64,000 nt of DNA from Verrucomicrobiota bacterium (GCA_017309115.1 JAFLEF010000003.1:1-64000), one strand, 5' to 3'; positions 19,004 through 28,133 are shown, counted from the stretch's first letter. Notes: a model not told the origin generated them from the letters alone. Translations and numbers: made by a program.

Positions 19004-21574
19004 ATGAATCGTTCCCACCTTTGGAAGGCGCTGTTCGTTGCCTTCGTCATCGTCTGGTCCTTCTCGGAGATCCTGCCACCGGGTCCTAAGAACCTGATCC
19101 TGGAGTTCGACCGGTTGGCCACCACCGGCAGCACCAACCTCAATGCCATTGTGGCCCAGGCCCAGGCGTTGGAGAAGCAATACCCGGATCGGGGCGCCTA
19201 CAAGAACCTGTTGGAAGCCATCGGGACGAACGACATTCGCGGCTACTTCCCAACCAATTTTTTGGCGGGCGCAGAGCTTAACCCGACGCGGGCGATCCTA
19301 AACCGGGTCCAGCGGGAGGCTGCTGGCAAGTTCAAGCTCGGCTTGGATCTCAGCGGTGGAACGTCCTTCCTGCTGGAGATGGATTTGAGCCGACGCGCCA
19401 CCAACGGAACCTCTTCCGGATCCGGGAACGCGTTTTTGGCCGAACAAGCCGTCGAAGTGCTGCGAAAACGCGTCGATGCCTTCGGCGTGGCGGAACCCAT
19501 TCTTCAGCCCGTCGGCGACCGCAGTATTCTGGTGCAGTTGCCGGGCGTGGATGAGTCCACCAAGGAATCAGCCCGCGAACAGCTCAAGAAGGCGGCCTTC
19601 CTCGAGTTCCGCATGGTGGATCCGGAAAGCGATGTTCACCTGCAAAACAACCTGGTTCCGCCGGGATATATGAAGCTGCCGATGAAATATCGGGGCCGGA
19701 ATGGTCAGGAGGCGATCGTTCCGATTCTGGTGCGGCGGCAGGCGGAACCGCTCACCGGACGCTCGATTAACAGCGCCCGGGTGGCGCGCAACCCGGTGAC
19801 GGGACAGCCGGAAATCGATTTCACGCTGAACTCCGAAGGCGCCAAGGCCTTTGGCGACATCACCCGGGACAACGTCGGTCAACGCTTGGCCATCGTGCTC
19901 GACGGCGTGGTGATCTCGGCGCCGACGATCAATGGCCCGATTCTAGGCGGCGCCGGTCAGATCACTGGTCAGTTCACCGAAAAGGAAGCCTTCGAATTGG
20001 CGACCGGTTTGGAGAATCCCCTCGAAGCGCCGTTGCAGATCATGGAGGAACGTGGTGTGAGTGCCCGTCTGGGAGCGGAACAGATTCAGAGCGGTATTCG
20101 GGCGTGCATTCTGGCGGTGGCCCTCGTCGCGACCTTCATGCTGGTGTACTACCTATTGGCGGGAGTAGTCGCGAACATCGCCCTGCTGCTGAACATTCTG
20201 ATCCTGCTGGCGGTGATGGCCTCGCTGGACGTGACGTTCACGCTTCCGGGCATTGCGGGTATCGTACTGACAGTGGGTATGGCGGTGGATGCCAACGTGC
20301 TGATCTTCGAGCGTATTCGCGAGGAGCAGGCCTTGGGCAAGTCGGTGCGGAGTTCGTTGAACGCCGGCTACGGCAAGGCATTTGGAACGATCTTAGACTC
20401 CAACCTCACCACCCTGATTTCGTCGCTCCTCCTGATCATGTTGGGAACGGGGCCGATCAAGGGATTCGGTGTCGCCCTGACCGTGGGTCTGTGCGTTTCG
20501 ATGTTCACTTCGCTGATGGTGACCCGCCTGATCTTTGACTTCCTGGTGGCCAAGACGTCCCTGCTCAAGAACGGGTTCAAGATGCTGCAATTCGTGGGTG
20601 CCACGAAGTGGAACTTCATGCAGTACGCGAAGCCGGCCTTCATACTCTCCTGGACTTTGATTCTGGCCGGGCTGCTGTACGGCATCTTCGGTCGCGGAGA
20701 AAAACTGCTCGGTGTGGATTTCGCGGGTGGTGACACCCTGACGCTGAGTTTTGCACAGAAGATTGAGATTTCGAAGGTCCGGGCGGAAATGGCCAAGGTT
20801 GGAGTGAACGATGCCGAGGTCGATTACCCGCGGGATGTCGCCGGTCAGGCCGGCCAGAATGAGGTCCTTCGTATCGTGTCCCCGCGGGATACGGGTCTGA
20901 AGGTCGAACAGCAGCTGAAGACTGCGTTTCCTGAGGCCAAGTTTGAACGCATTCAATTCGACCAGGTGGGTCCGGTGGTCGGGCAGGAAATCCAAAAATC
21001 GGCCATCTTGGCATCGCTACTCTCGCTCTTCGGAATTCTGGTTTATGTCGCCTTCCGGTATGAGTTCAGCTTCGCGGTGGGCGCGGTAATCGCCGTGGTT
21101 CACGACGTCCTCATGACCGTCGCAATCTTTTCCCTGACCGGTTTGGGTTCGGCATTTACCGGAGGCTGGATCGAAGCTCGTCAGTTTGATGCGACCTTCG
21201 TGGCGGCGTTGCTGACGATCATCGGGTTCTCAATCAACGACACGATCGTTATCTTCGATCGTATTCGCGAAGATCTGAAGTTGGGCATTCCCGGTTCCTT
21301 TTCGGAGATCATCAACCGAGCCCTGAACCAAACCCTCAGCCGAACGATCATCACCTCCGGGACGGTCTTCTTGGCCACCCTGGCGCTCTATCTCTTCGGC
21401 GGGCGCACCATCAACAACTTCGCCTTCACGTTCCTCGCGGGCATCATCACCGGAACCTACTCCTCCATCTACATCGCCAGCACGTTGGTGTACTGGTGGC
21501 ACAAGGGACAGCGGCCGGCGCTCTCTGCTGGGTCGGTCACTCCGGTGGGCGTGCCGGCGGAAGTTCAGGCCTAA
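19004..21574 (+). CDS. secDF: SecDF fusion, protein translocase subunit
   Basis: RND-type proton-driven helper that pulls exported proteins out of SecYEG. SecD and SecF are joined in one 856-residue chain with about twelve membrane segments. The SecD half has GLDLSGGTSFLLEMD near residue 117 and VDANVLIFERIREE near 430; the SecF half has GVDFAGGDTLTLSF near 570 and INDTIVIFDRIRED near 745. The fused form also occurs in Bacillus and in many Planctomycetes-Verrucomicrobia-Chlamydiae. A hairpin terminator follows 17 bp after the stop. Confidence 0.97.
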   Translation: MNRSHLWKALFVAFVIVWSFSEILPPGPKNLILEFDRLATTGSTNLNAIVAQAQALEKQYPDRGAYKNLLEAIGTNDIRGYFPTNFLAGAELNPTRAILNRVQREAAGKFKLGLDLSGGTSFLLEMDLSRRATNGTSSGSGNAFLAEQAVEVLRKRVDAFGVAEPILQPVGDRSILVQLPGVDESTKESAREQLKKAAFLEFRMVDPESDVHLQNNLVPPGYMKLPMKYRGRNGQEAIVPILVRRQAEPLTGRSINSARVARNPVTGQPEIDFTLNSEGAKAFGDITRDNVGQRLAIVLDGVVISAPTINGPILGGAGQITGQFTEKEAFELATGLENPLEAPLQIMEERGVSARLGAEQIQSGIRACILAVALVATFMLVYYLLAGVVANIALLLNILILLAVMASLDVTFTLPGIAGIVLTVGMAVDANVLIFERIREEQALGKSVRSSLNAGYGKAFGTILDSNLTTLISSLLLIMLGTGPIKGFGVALTVGLCVSMFTSLMVTRLIFDFLVAKTSLLKNGFKMLQFVGATKWNFMQYAKPAFILSWTLILAGLLYGIFGRGEKLLGVDFAGGDTLTLSFAQKIEISKVRAEMAKVGVNDAEVDYPRDVAGQAGQNEVLRIVSPRDTGLKVEQQLKTAFPEAKFERIQFDQVGPVVGQEIQKSAILASLLSLFGILVYVAFRYEFSFAVGAVIAVVHDVLMTVAIFSLTGLGSAFTGGWIEARQFDATFVAALLTIIGFSINDTIVIFDRIREDLKLGIPGSFSEIINRALNQTLSRTIITSGTVFLATLALYLFGGRTINNFAFTFLAGIITGTYSSIYIASTLVYWWHKGQRPALSAGSVTPVGVPAEVQA

Positions 21575-21588
21575 GCCCAGTGGCGTTC

Positions 21589-21624
21589 AAAAGGCGGCTG
21601 TTCCTCCGGGAGCAGCCGCCTTGG
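21589..21624. terminator. Bidirectional terminator, secDF and the M24 gene
   Basis: Stem AAGGCGGCTG (21591-21600) with CAGCCGCCTT (21613-21622). It has a T-run on the minus strand (CCTTTTG) and a weak one on the plus strand. It lies between the convergent secDF and M24 genes. Confidence 0.75.
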
Positions 21625-21641
21625 TCGTTGAAAAGGGGCTC

Positions 21642-22772
21642 TCAGACTTCGAGAACCTTTTCAAATTGGGTCAGGTTTTGTGGTTCGCCGCCGGTGATCA
21701 GCGCCACATCTTCGAGGCGGACTCCCCCCACTTCGGGATAGTACAGCCCGGGCTGAAGCGAAACGACGTGGCCAGCGCGCAGGGTGGTGGTGGACCCACG
21801 TTGGGCGCGGGGACCTTCATTGGCTTCGAGGCCGATTCCGTGCCCGGTCGCGTGAAAGAATCCGATGGGACGCCCCTGTTGCCGATGTGTGCGGTAGCCT
21901 TCGGAGCGGAAGTACCGTTCCACGCCGGCGTGGACTTCGTTGGCCTGGGTCCCCTCCCGCAGCATGGTGAAGGCGATGGCCTGGGCCTTGAGTACGGTGA
22001 GGAATTGTCGTCGCACCGCATCCGACGCCCGGCCCCGGACCAAGGTTCGGGAAAGCCGGCCATGATAGCCGGTGCGGGTTGAGCGGGGACGAATCCCGAT
22101 TACGACCGGGGAATGGGCAAACAAGGGACCATGCCCGAGTTCGTGCGGGTCACAGCCCTGCACCCCCCCAGCGACGATGGTGTGCAGCGCGGTTCCTCCA
22201 GCCTGCATTACGGCCGTTTCGATGATCGCTCGAAGTTTCTCCGAGGTGAGGGGAACGCCGTGCAGCTGGAGCTTGCGGTCGGAACCGATCTTGGCGCGTT
22301 TGAGGGCGTGGATTCCCTCGGACATTCCCACTTCTGCCATGCCCAAAGCCGCCGTGATCATTTTCACCTCGGCGGGGGATTTGTACTGACGTTCCGGAAA
22401 AAAATTCCCGTCACGGACCTTAATGCGCAGACCCAGCTTACGAAGTTGGCGGGCGAGTCCCACGGGAAACAAATAGGGGACCGTAAGTTTGCGAACCTTG
22501 TACTCTTCGCACAGGCGCGCCGCGGCGTGGGCCAGGGACGGGCACTTGATGCCGTCCAATTCGGCGCGCCGCAGATAGCGGGATAACGCCGCCACTCGAT
22601 TGACCTGGGATTGGGCCTTGCCTCGGGCCAGTTCGGCATCGGGGAGCAGGGCGATGGTACGGCCCTCGGTGTTTAGGAAAATGAACCGTTCTGGCACGGC
22701 CATCCCCACCGCGTAGCGCATGTCCGCATCATTCTCACTGTCGGCAATGATCAACAGACTCGGGCGCTTCAT
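21642..22772 (-). CDS. M24-fold (aminopeptidase P/creatinase) protein lacking metal ligands
   Basis: A 376-residue protein with the pita-bread fold: an N-terminal creatinase-like domain (LLIIADSENDADMRYAVGM) and a C-terminal M24 domain with HATGHGIGLE and GGVRLEDVALI. Against E. coli aminopeptidase P, the first metal Asp corresponds to Arg in IRPRSTRTGY, the second Asp to Arg in YHGRLSRT, and the Glu of EPGLY to Gln (LQPGLY); the ligand His and the last Glu remain. It therefore should not bind the usual dimanganese centre. A creatinase-like metal-free hydrolase or a binding protein are alternatives. The ATG at 22772 (MKRPSLLIIAD) is chosen over an upstream start. It lies 69 bp downstream of the TPR gene on the same strand. 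Confidence 0.88.
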   Translation of the reverse strand: MKRPSLLIIADSENDADMRYAVGMAVPERFIFLNTEGRTIALLPDAELARGKAQSQVNRVAALSRYLRRAELDGIKCPSLAHAAARLCEEYKVRKLTVPYLFPVGLARQLRKLGLRIKVRDGNFFPERQYKSPAEVKMITAALGMAEVGMSEGIHALKRAKIGSDRKLQLHGVPLTSEKLRAIIETAVMQAGGTALHTIVAGGVQGCDPHELGHGPLFAHSPVVIGIRPRSTRTGYHGRLSRTLVRGRASDAVRRQFLTVLKAQAIAFTMLREGTQANEVHAGVERYFRSEGYRTHRQQGRPIGFFHATGHGIGLEANEGPRAQRGSTTTLRAGHVVSLQPGLYYPEVGGVRLEDVALITGGEPQNLTQFEKVLEV

Positions 22773-22841
22773 GGGGTGGCTCCGCCCCATTGGGCGTGGG
22801 AAGTCTCCCGGGGTCAAATCCGGAGGCGCGTGTCCTGCGGG

Positions 22842-23831
22842 TCAGTCCGCCTTGGAGGCGGCGGCCTGTCGTTCCAGCAAGGTCCGATCCAGTCGGTTAC
22901 GCACCGGGAGATGAACTTCGTTGGTCACGACGGAAAGGTTAAGTTTTGCCTCCTCCCATCGTCCGAGGCGGATATTCCAGCGGGCGAAGTGCAGATACAC
23001 CCCCTCGCGATCTGATTCGGTGGGGGCGAGGCTCAGGGCATTGGTCCAAGCCATTAGTGCGGTGTTGGCCAGCGCCAGCTCTGCCTCGGGATTCGCGATT
23101 CCATTGGTCGATTTGGGCAGATTCCAGCCGTAGTAGGTTTGGGCGACATCGGCCGCGAGTTGGAAGTTCCGGGGATCGAGAGCAATGGCCTTCTGATAAA
23201 GCCCAAAGGCGCGTTCAAATACTGCTTGTTCATCACACTTGAAGTAATTGGTGGCATCCCGGCGAAACAGGAACACAAGGGTCCCAAAATTATGCAAATA
23301 GACCGGCTCGTGGGGATTGAGCCGAATGGCTTCTTCGTAAAGGGGAAAGGACTTCTCGACTGGCCCGATGTGCGCGTAGGTGTTGGCGAGATTGTTGAAG
23401 GCAGCCGGGTTGGTCGGATCGAGCTTGCGGGCCTTTTCCCATTTCTCAACAGCTTCGCCTTCTTCGCCCATGGCGTTTAAGAAACTGCCAAAAGCCAGGT
23501 AAGCCGCCGCGTTGGTGGGATGGGCCTCCACGAAACGCTGATAGCGCAGCTTGACCGGTTCAATGCGTTGTTGGATGCGGCCGCGCAGAGTCACTCCGGC
23601 GAGGGTGGCAGCGGGATCATTGGGTCGATCGGCTTCGTCAATCCACCGATCGATATCGGCCTGGGCCTCATCGTCGGCCTCCATGATTGCCTGAAGCTCC
23701 TGGGCGACCGGGTCGTTGGTGTTGACCGTCAAAGCCGCCAATCCAGTACGTTCGAGAACGAGGTTGGTGAGCGCCGCTGGGGGATTGGTCGCCAGCAAAA
23801 CGGTCAAAGCTCCCACCAACGCATCGCTCAT
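22842..23831 (-). CDS. Tetratricopeptide repeat protein
   Basis: A 329-residue protein. After an N-terminal region of about 90 residues without a clear domain, consecutive TPR units run from about residue 105 to 300 (AAYLAFGSFLNAMGEEGEAVEKWEKARKLDP split as two helices, then NPAAFNNLANTYAHIG, HEPVYLHNFGTLVF, FQLAADVAQTYYG). TPR solenoids hold protein partners; the partner here is unknown. Its start faces the ECF sigma factor gene across about 240 bp of divergent control region, and it is followed by the M24 gene. Confidence 0.88.
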   Translation of the reverse strand: MSDALVGALTVLLATNPPAALTNLVLERTGLAALTVNTNDPVAQELQAIMEADDEAQADIDRWIDEADRPNDPAATLAGVTLRGRIQQRIEPVKLRYQRFVEAHPTNAAAYLAFGSFLNAMGEEGEAVEKWEKARKLDPTNPAAFNNLANTYAHIGPVEKSFPLYEEAIRLNPHEPVYLHNFGTLVFLFRRDATNYFKCDEQAVFERAFGLYQKAIALDPRNFQLAADVAQTYYGWNLPKSTNGIANPEAELALANTALMAWTNALSLAPTESDREGVYLHFARWNIRLGRWEEAKLNLSVVTNEVHLPVRNRLDRTLLERQAAASKAD

Positions 23832-24071
23832 GATCGGAGGCTAGCAGAGCTCCCCGCGAGGACAACGGGGAAGCAGGACGCCAACCAGAGGGCGGCGGTA
23901 CGCACTCAATGGCGAGCCGTAATGAGGCGGGCCGAGCTGTTCGGGTCCTGGCAAAAGGGCGGGTGGGGGGCGGCGGTGACCTGGAGCTGTTGTGCGAGAC
24001 CAGGCGGGATGACCGGGGAACGCTCACCAGCAATTGACGAGGTTGGCATCTTTCGTACTCCCAGGCCTTTT

Positions 24072-24683
24072 ATGGCGGCGGAAACCTTGGCAACGTCCTC
24101 CGGCGTGTCCGCTGAGGTCCCTGATTCCGAAGTGATCGCCGCCATCCGGGCGGGGGACACCTCGCAATTTGAGGTGCTGGTCCGCCGGTATCAGCCTCGA
24201 CTATTCGCCACCGTTCGTCGTTACGCCCGTCAGGAACGGGAGGTTGAAGACATCGTTCAGGAGATTTTCCTCAAGGCGTTTACCAAATTGGACAGTTGGC
24301 GCGGTGAGGCTCCCTTTGAACACTGGCTGATGCGCCTCGCCGTCCGGACGTGCTACGACTTCCTCCGGAGCCACCAGCGGAATCGGGAGCACGCGGTCAG
24401 TGAGCTCAACGCCGATGAAGAGTCCTGGTTGGAACGACAGGCGGCGCCAGCTTCCGGGGAGGCGGACACGTCCGCGGCGCAGTCACTGATTGCCAAGGTG
24501 TTGGCTCAGATGTCGCCGGCGCATCGTCTGGTGATCACGCTGTTGGAACTGGAGGACCGTTCGATCAAGGAGATTGCTGAACTGACCGGATGGTCGGTGC
24601 CATTGGTCAAAGTGCGGGCATTCCGGGCTCGCTTGGAGATGAAAAAGATCCTGTCCCGAATGGAGGTGGAAAAGTACCTGTAA
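24072..24683 (+). CDS. ECF-type RNA polymerase sigma factor
   Basis: A 203-residue extracytoplasmic-function sigma factor. Region 2 is clear (FEVLVRRYQPRLFATVRRYA, then EREVEDIVQEIFLKAF and WLMRLAVRTCYDFLR), and region 4 follows after a linker (MSPAHRLVITLLELEDRSIKEIAE, split by a turn, then SVPLVKVRAFRARLEMKK). The ATG at 24072 is taken as start; an in-frame ATG at 24009 would add 21 residues. Two genes for small membrane-anchored proteins follow in close order, the usual arrangement of sigma factor, anti-sigma factor and accessory envelope protein. Confidence 0.93.
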   Translation: MAAETLATSSGVSAEVPDSEVIAAIRAGDTSQFEVLVRRYQPRLFATVRRYARQEREVEDIVQEIFLKAFTKLDSWRGEAPFEHWLMRLAVRTCYDFLRSHQRNREHAVSELNADEESWLERQAAPASGEADTSAAQSLIAKVLAQMSPAHRLVITLLELEDRSIKEIAELTGWSVPLVKVRAFRARLEMKKILSRMEVEKYL

Positions 24684-24726
24684 CCTTCGTAGGCTGGCGG
24701 GCGTCGTAGCTGACAGGTTGGTTGTT

Positions 24727-25035
24727 ATGAATCTGGATCCGGTTCTCAATTCGCTGCTGGAGAGCGCTCGCCGACAGAAGCCGTCGGATCGGGTTCCCTA
24801 CGCGTTTGAACAGCGGGTGATGGCCCGGGTTCGGGACCTGCGTCCGCCGGATCGACTATCGTTGTGGACCGTAGGCTTGTGGCGGGCAGCCTTGTCGAGC
24901 GTGGCCGTTGCGGTCGTGTTGGTGGGCGCCAATGCCGTGGTTCCGGACGCCTCCGGTGAGCGAACCCCTGAGGAGCAACTCGAGGTGGCGGTGGTTGCTT
25001 CGGCTGATCCCGTGGTGGAATTGTGGGACCGGTGA
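24727..25035 (+). CDS. Small single-pass membrane protein, probable anti-sigma factor
   Basis: A 102-residue protein with an N-terminal cytoplasmic part (MNLDPVLNSLLESARRQ, YAFEQRVMARVRDL), one membrane helix (AALSSVAVAVVLVGANAVV) and a short acidic periplasmic tail. It has no zinc anti-sigma HxxxCxxC motif. Position right after the ECF sigma gene and bitopic topology are the basis for the anti-sigma idea. It overlaps the next gene by GTGA, indicating coupled translation. Confidence 0.8.
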   Translation: MNLDPVLNSLLESARRQKPSDRVPYAFEQRVMARVRDLRPPDRLSLWTVGLWRAALSSVAVAVVLVGANAVVPDASGERTPEEQLEVAVVASADPVVELWDR

Positions 25036-25544
25036 AATCGTACCAACTCATCATAGCCGCCTTAGTGATTTTTCTGGCGGGAATGGCGGCGGGCGTTTCC
25101 GTGGCGGGTCTCCGGTCGAAGGCTCGAGCCCAGTCAGAAAAGGCCCGGGCCGAGCGAACCCGCCGGGAATTGGCCCTGTCGCCGATGGGAGCTCGGTTGG
25201 AGTTCCTTCGCCGTGTCCAAAAGGAAATCGATCTGACGCCGGATCAACGCAATCGGATCGAAGGGTATGTGCAAGAGGCGCAGGAACGGTTTCGCCGGCT
25301 TTGGGAGCCCGTCGCGCCCCAGGTCAGGACCGAATTTGAGGGTCTGCGAACGCGCATTCGCTCCGAGTTGTCCCCGACCCAGCAGGAGCGGTTTGATCAG
25401 CTCATCAAGGAACGGTCCCGGCGGAGTGACGATCGGGAGCGCCGGGTTTCCAAGGACACCAATCGTCCGCCTCACGATCCGGCGTCGACTGCCCCGCGCT
25501 CGACGCGGGAAGTTCCGGCCACAACTCCGGCGCCTCCCCGATAG
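25032..25544 (+). CDS. CpxP/Spy-like periplasmic-facing protein
   Basis: A 170-residue protein: N-terminal membrane anchor (YQLIIAALVIFLAGMAAGVSV), then a helical domain with VQKEIDLTPDQRNRIEGYVQ and TEFEGLRTRIRSELSPTQQERF, the LTxxQ-type pattern of CpxP/Spy/heavy-metal-resistance proteins, and a disordered Arg/Pro tail. Such proteins bind unfolded substrates or metal in the periplasm. GTG at 25032 overlaps the upstream stop; another GTG lies 9 bases earlier. It is probably the third gene of the sigma operon, possibly part of its feedback loop. Confidence 0.85.
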   Translation: MKSYQLIIAALVIFLAGMAAGVSVAGLRSKARAQSEKARAERTRRELALSPMGARLEFLRRVQKEIDLTPDQRNRIEGYVQEAQERFRRLWEPVAPQVRTEFEGLRTRIRSELSPTQQERFDQLIKERSRRSDDRERRVSKDTNRPPHDPASTAPRSTREVPATTPAPPR

Positions 25545-25568
25545 GCGGTCAGGCGGCCCGGGAAGGCA

Positions 25569-27188
25569 TCAGCCCCGAGGCAGGCCCACCGGAGAAGCAT
25601 CCCTCACTGGAACCGTGATTCCAGCGCGGTCGAGCATTTCGGAGATTTCGTGATCATCCACTCCCAGTTTGTCGCGTGCGGAGTAGAGATCGGTGAGGTC
25701 GACGGGATACCAGTTGCGGCGGCGGGAGTTGATCAATCCGGCCACGTTGACCGGTTCGATGGCTCGAGCGACAGCGCGTGTGAACTCCACTTCCGACAGT
25801 GTTGCCCGTCGAGATTGCCAGCACAGTTCCTCAATCGCCTGGCGAAAGTCGGGTCGGCCGCGAAGGAGAAACCCTGGGGACCGACGGTCGCGTCCCAGGC
25901 GTAGAGCGGTTTCGGAGAAGGTCGCGGCGGCAAAGTACAACATCGTGAGGCCCTGAAAGATGGCCGGACGCCCCAGATTGTGATGCAGCGCACCCACGAG
26001 GTCAGCGGCTACCAGAAAATCGGCCTGGGTGGCCGAGGCGTACGATTCCAAAGAATCAGCGCTGGGCACGCGGTCCGGCGACAAAAGGCGCGCGAGCCGC
26101 TGGATACCAAGAAGTGTGAGTGGGAATCCCGTTGAGAGGAGGGGGTCCAGGAAACCTCCCGCCGAAGGCAGCATGGCCCACGAGCGACCCACCAGGCGTG
26201 GACTGCGAAACGTGAGTCGCGGCAGATGAGTGAAGTCTTGCGTGGGCTGGGCCTCACGAAACTGGCGGGCGACGCTGGGGAGATACTTCAACATTCGGCT
26301 CCACGCCGCCGCGCCCTGTTCCAGACGCAGCGCCCGGCCGAGTTCCCGGGTGACCGAAATTCCGGCGCTAGTAATGCCGTTGTTGAACCGAAGCACCCAC
26401 ATCCAGCCGCCCGGAAACACATGATGCAACGCGGCGTCGTCGGGCGGAAACGGAGTGGGGGTGCCGTTGCCCAGAGTGTTTCGTTGTCCCTGGGCGGACG
26501 CGTTCTCCGCCAGGATTGACTCCCAACGGGCCACGCCTTCGAAATGGGTGAACAACGCTTCAGTGTCTGGGAAGGACTCAAACTCGCCCTCTTCCAATTG
26601 GAGGGTTTTCCAGATGAATCCTCGGCTGCCACTGGCATCGATCAGGAACCGAGCCCGGAATCGAACCGATTCGCCGTGGCGGCGCCCCGTCAGTTCGACG
26701 CCCTCGGCCAATTCAGTAAACCCGTCGAGTTCCGTGTCGTCGAAGTAATCGACTCCCAGCAGGGTGGCCTCCCGTACCAGGAACGCATCAAAGTCGGGAC
26801 GATACCAATGTGTGTCGGCCACCTCGTCGTTGGGACTGGCTGCCACCAACAACTCGTTGGTGCGTTCCGGGCGACTTTTCCAGGGCTGGGAAAAGCTGTG
26901 GTGATAAAAGCTGAAGCCCCGCTTCAATCCCGCTGCCACTTCCGGATGAGCCCGTTGCCAAGAGCCCCACTTGGACAGCGCCCGAATGCTCGGGAGGTTG
27001 TATTGGCTGGTCAGTTCCTCGAGCAGCAGATTGGTCAGCGGTGTCGACGATTCCCCAATGGCGAAGCGGGGATGATGATTACGTTCGATCAGAACCACGG
27101 TCAGACCCAGCCTTCGTGCGATCGCTGCCGTCAGCGATCCCCCAAACGCCGAGCCTACTACCGCCAAGTCATAAACCTCCTCCGGCAC
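25569..27188 (-). CDS. Flavin-dependent halogenase-like oxidoreductase
   Basis: A 539-residue FAD protein of the tryptophan halogenase/geranylgeranyl reductase group. Seen: dinucleotide motif VVGSAFGGS at the N-terminus (the middle Gly is Ala), ERNHHPRFAIGESSTP shortly after, WYRPDFDAFLVREA, GSRGFIWKTL and GGWMWVLRFNNGI. GESSTP and WxWxLRF resemble the halogenase fold, but the exact W-x-W-x-I-P signature is not present, so halogenation is unproven. GTG at 27188 is preceded by GGAAGG at about seven bases. It converges on the sigma operon. No partner flavin reductase or biosynthetic cluster is adjacent. Confidence 0.87.
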   Translation of the reverse strand: MPEEVYDLAVVGSAFGGSLTAAIARRLGLTVVLIERNHHPRFAIGESSTPLTNLLLEELTSQYNLPSIRALSKWGSWQRAHPEVAAGLKRGFSFYHHSFSQPWKSRPERTNELLVAASPNDEVADTHWYRPDFDAFLVREATLLGVDYFDDTELDGFTELAEGVELTGRRHGESVRFRARFLIDASGSRGFIWKTLQLEEGEFESFPDTEALFTHFEGVARWESILAENASAQGQRNTLGNGTPTPFPPDDAALHHVFPGGWMWVLRFNNGITSAGISVTRELGRALRLEQGAAAWSRMLKYLPSVARQFREAQPTQDFTHLPRLTFRSPRLVGRSWAMLPSAGGFLDPLLSTGFPLTLLGIQRLARLLSPDRVPSADSLESYASATQADFLVAADLVGALHHNLGRPAIFQGLTMLYFAAATFSETALRLGRDRRSPGFLLRGRPDFRQAIEELCWQSRRATLSEVEFTRAVARAIEPVNVAGLINSRRRNWYPVDLTDLYSARDKLGVDDHEISEMLDRAGITVPVRDASPVGLPRG

Positions 27189-27383
27189 AATAAACCTTCC
27201 ACGCGGATCCCCGGTACCCGGGCAATCCTAGTGTTTGAGTGTTTAGGCGGTTGGTTCCGTCTGAGTTGGGCGAACCATGGACCAGACCGGAACGTGGAGC
27301 AAGGACAGGAACCGGGTTCCGCCAGGCGGGCGATGACCCTGGAATACGACGGCTTCATTGACTGATTGTCGGCGAATGTAGGC

Positions 27384-27539
27384 TTAGCTCGGACGGCGGG
27401 TTACCCCGGGGGCCGTCGTGCTCGGAGGGGCGCTGGTGGCGGGCGGAGCGGAGGTTTCGGGGACATCCTTGTTGAAGGGAGCGCAGCCGCTGAACAGGCC
27501 TGCGACGAGAATTCCGAGGAACAGCCAGATTGGTTTCAT
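27384..27539 (-). CDS. 51-residue lipoprotein
   Basis: The minus strand encodes a signal (MKPIWLFLGILVAGLFSGC) whose Cys19 fits a lipobox LFSGC, followed by a short Pro/Thr/Ser/Ala-rich chain (CAPFNKDVPETSAPPATSAP) ending VTRRPS. It resembles the tiny entericidin-like or linker-only lipoproteins and has no folded domain. It sits upstream of the halogenase-like gene on the same strand. No Shine-Dalgarno is visible. Confidence 0.65.
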   Translation of the reverse strand: MKPIWLFLGILVAGLFSGCAPFNKDVPETSAPPATSAPPSTTAPGVTRRPS

Positions 27540-27678
27540 GAGCAGTGGACTGTGGGGTGCTCGAATTTCACAAGCAATGTTGCATGGCCTTCAAACCGAC
27601 GTGAAGATCCCTCGGTTCGGGGCACGGGCAGTGTGGCTCAACCCCGGATGAATTGGAGCTGTCCGTCGTTTTCCTGCC

Positions 27679-28080
27679 ATGGCCCCCGCCGCCACTGCTT
27701 ACTTTGAAGATGAGTTACTGCCGTCCTGGGCGCGCCTTTTGGATCTCGCCGCTCGTCTCGCAGGCATGCCTCGGGAAACCCAGGACTGGTTTGTGGGATT
27801 CTGCCGGGGTCCCGGAGTCTCGGATACGGAACGTCTGGAGGTTCATTGCCGGAGGTTGCTGGAGGCTTTGAAGCAGCCGGAACGAACTCTCGTGGTTTCC
27901 CTGCAACGAACGCCGATGGATCGCCAACCGGGAACCATCATCGCGGCTTGGCGATACAGCCTGGAAACGATGTTGCAACAGGCGGGCGTCCGCTCCTCAT
28001 GCGCGTGGCGGTGGAGCGATTCCGAGACCGGGAATGATGATGATTCTGGCGGAGGTGAGATTACTCTGAGGCGAGTCTGA
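27679..28080 (+). CDS. Hypothetical 133-residue protein
   Basis: Not recognised. It opens with an acidic/hydrophobic helical stretch (YFEDELLPSWARLLDLAARL), then RLEVHCRRLLEAL, and ends with an acidic DNDDD-like and Gly segment. No signal peptide, membrane helix or metal motif is apparent. The frame is supported by normal codon pattern, an ATG and a bidirectional terminator shared with the convergent DUF892 gene. Confidence 0.6.
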   Translation: MAPAATAYFEDELLPSWARLLDLAARLAGMPRETQDWFVGFCRGPGVSDTERLEVHCRRLLEALKQPERTLVVSLQRTPMDRQPGTIIAAWRYSLETMLQQAGVRSSCAWRWSDSETGNDDDSGGGEITLRRV

Positions 28081-28133
28081 CCCTTGGGAGGGGAGGCCGA
28101 TCGACGTTCAAGTCTGGCGGAGACGAAAAAGAC

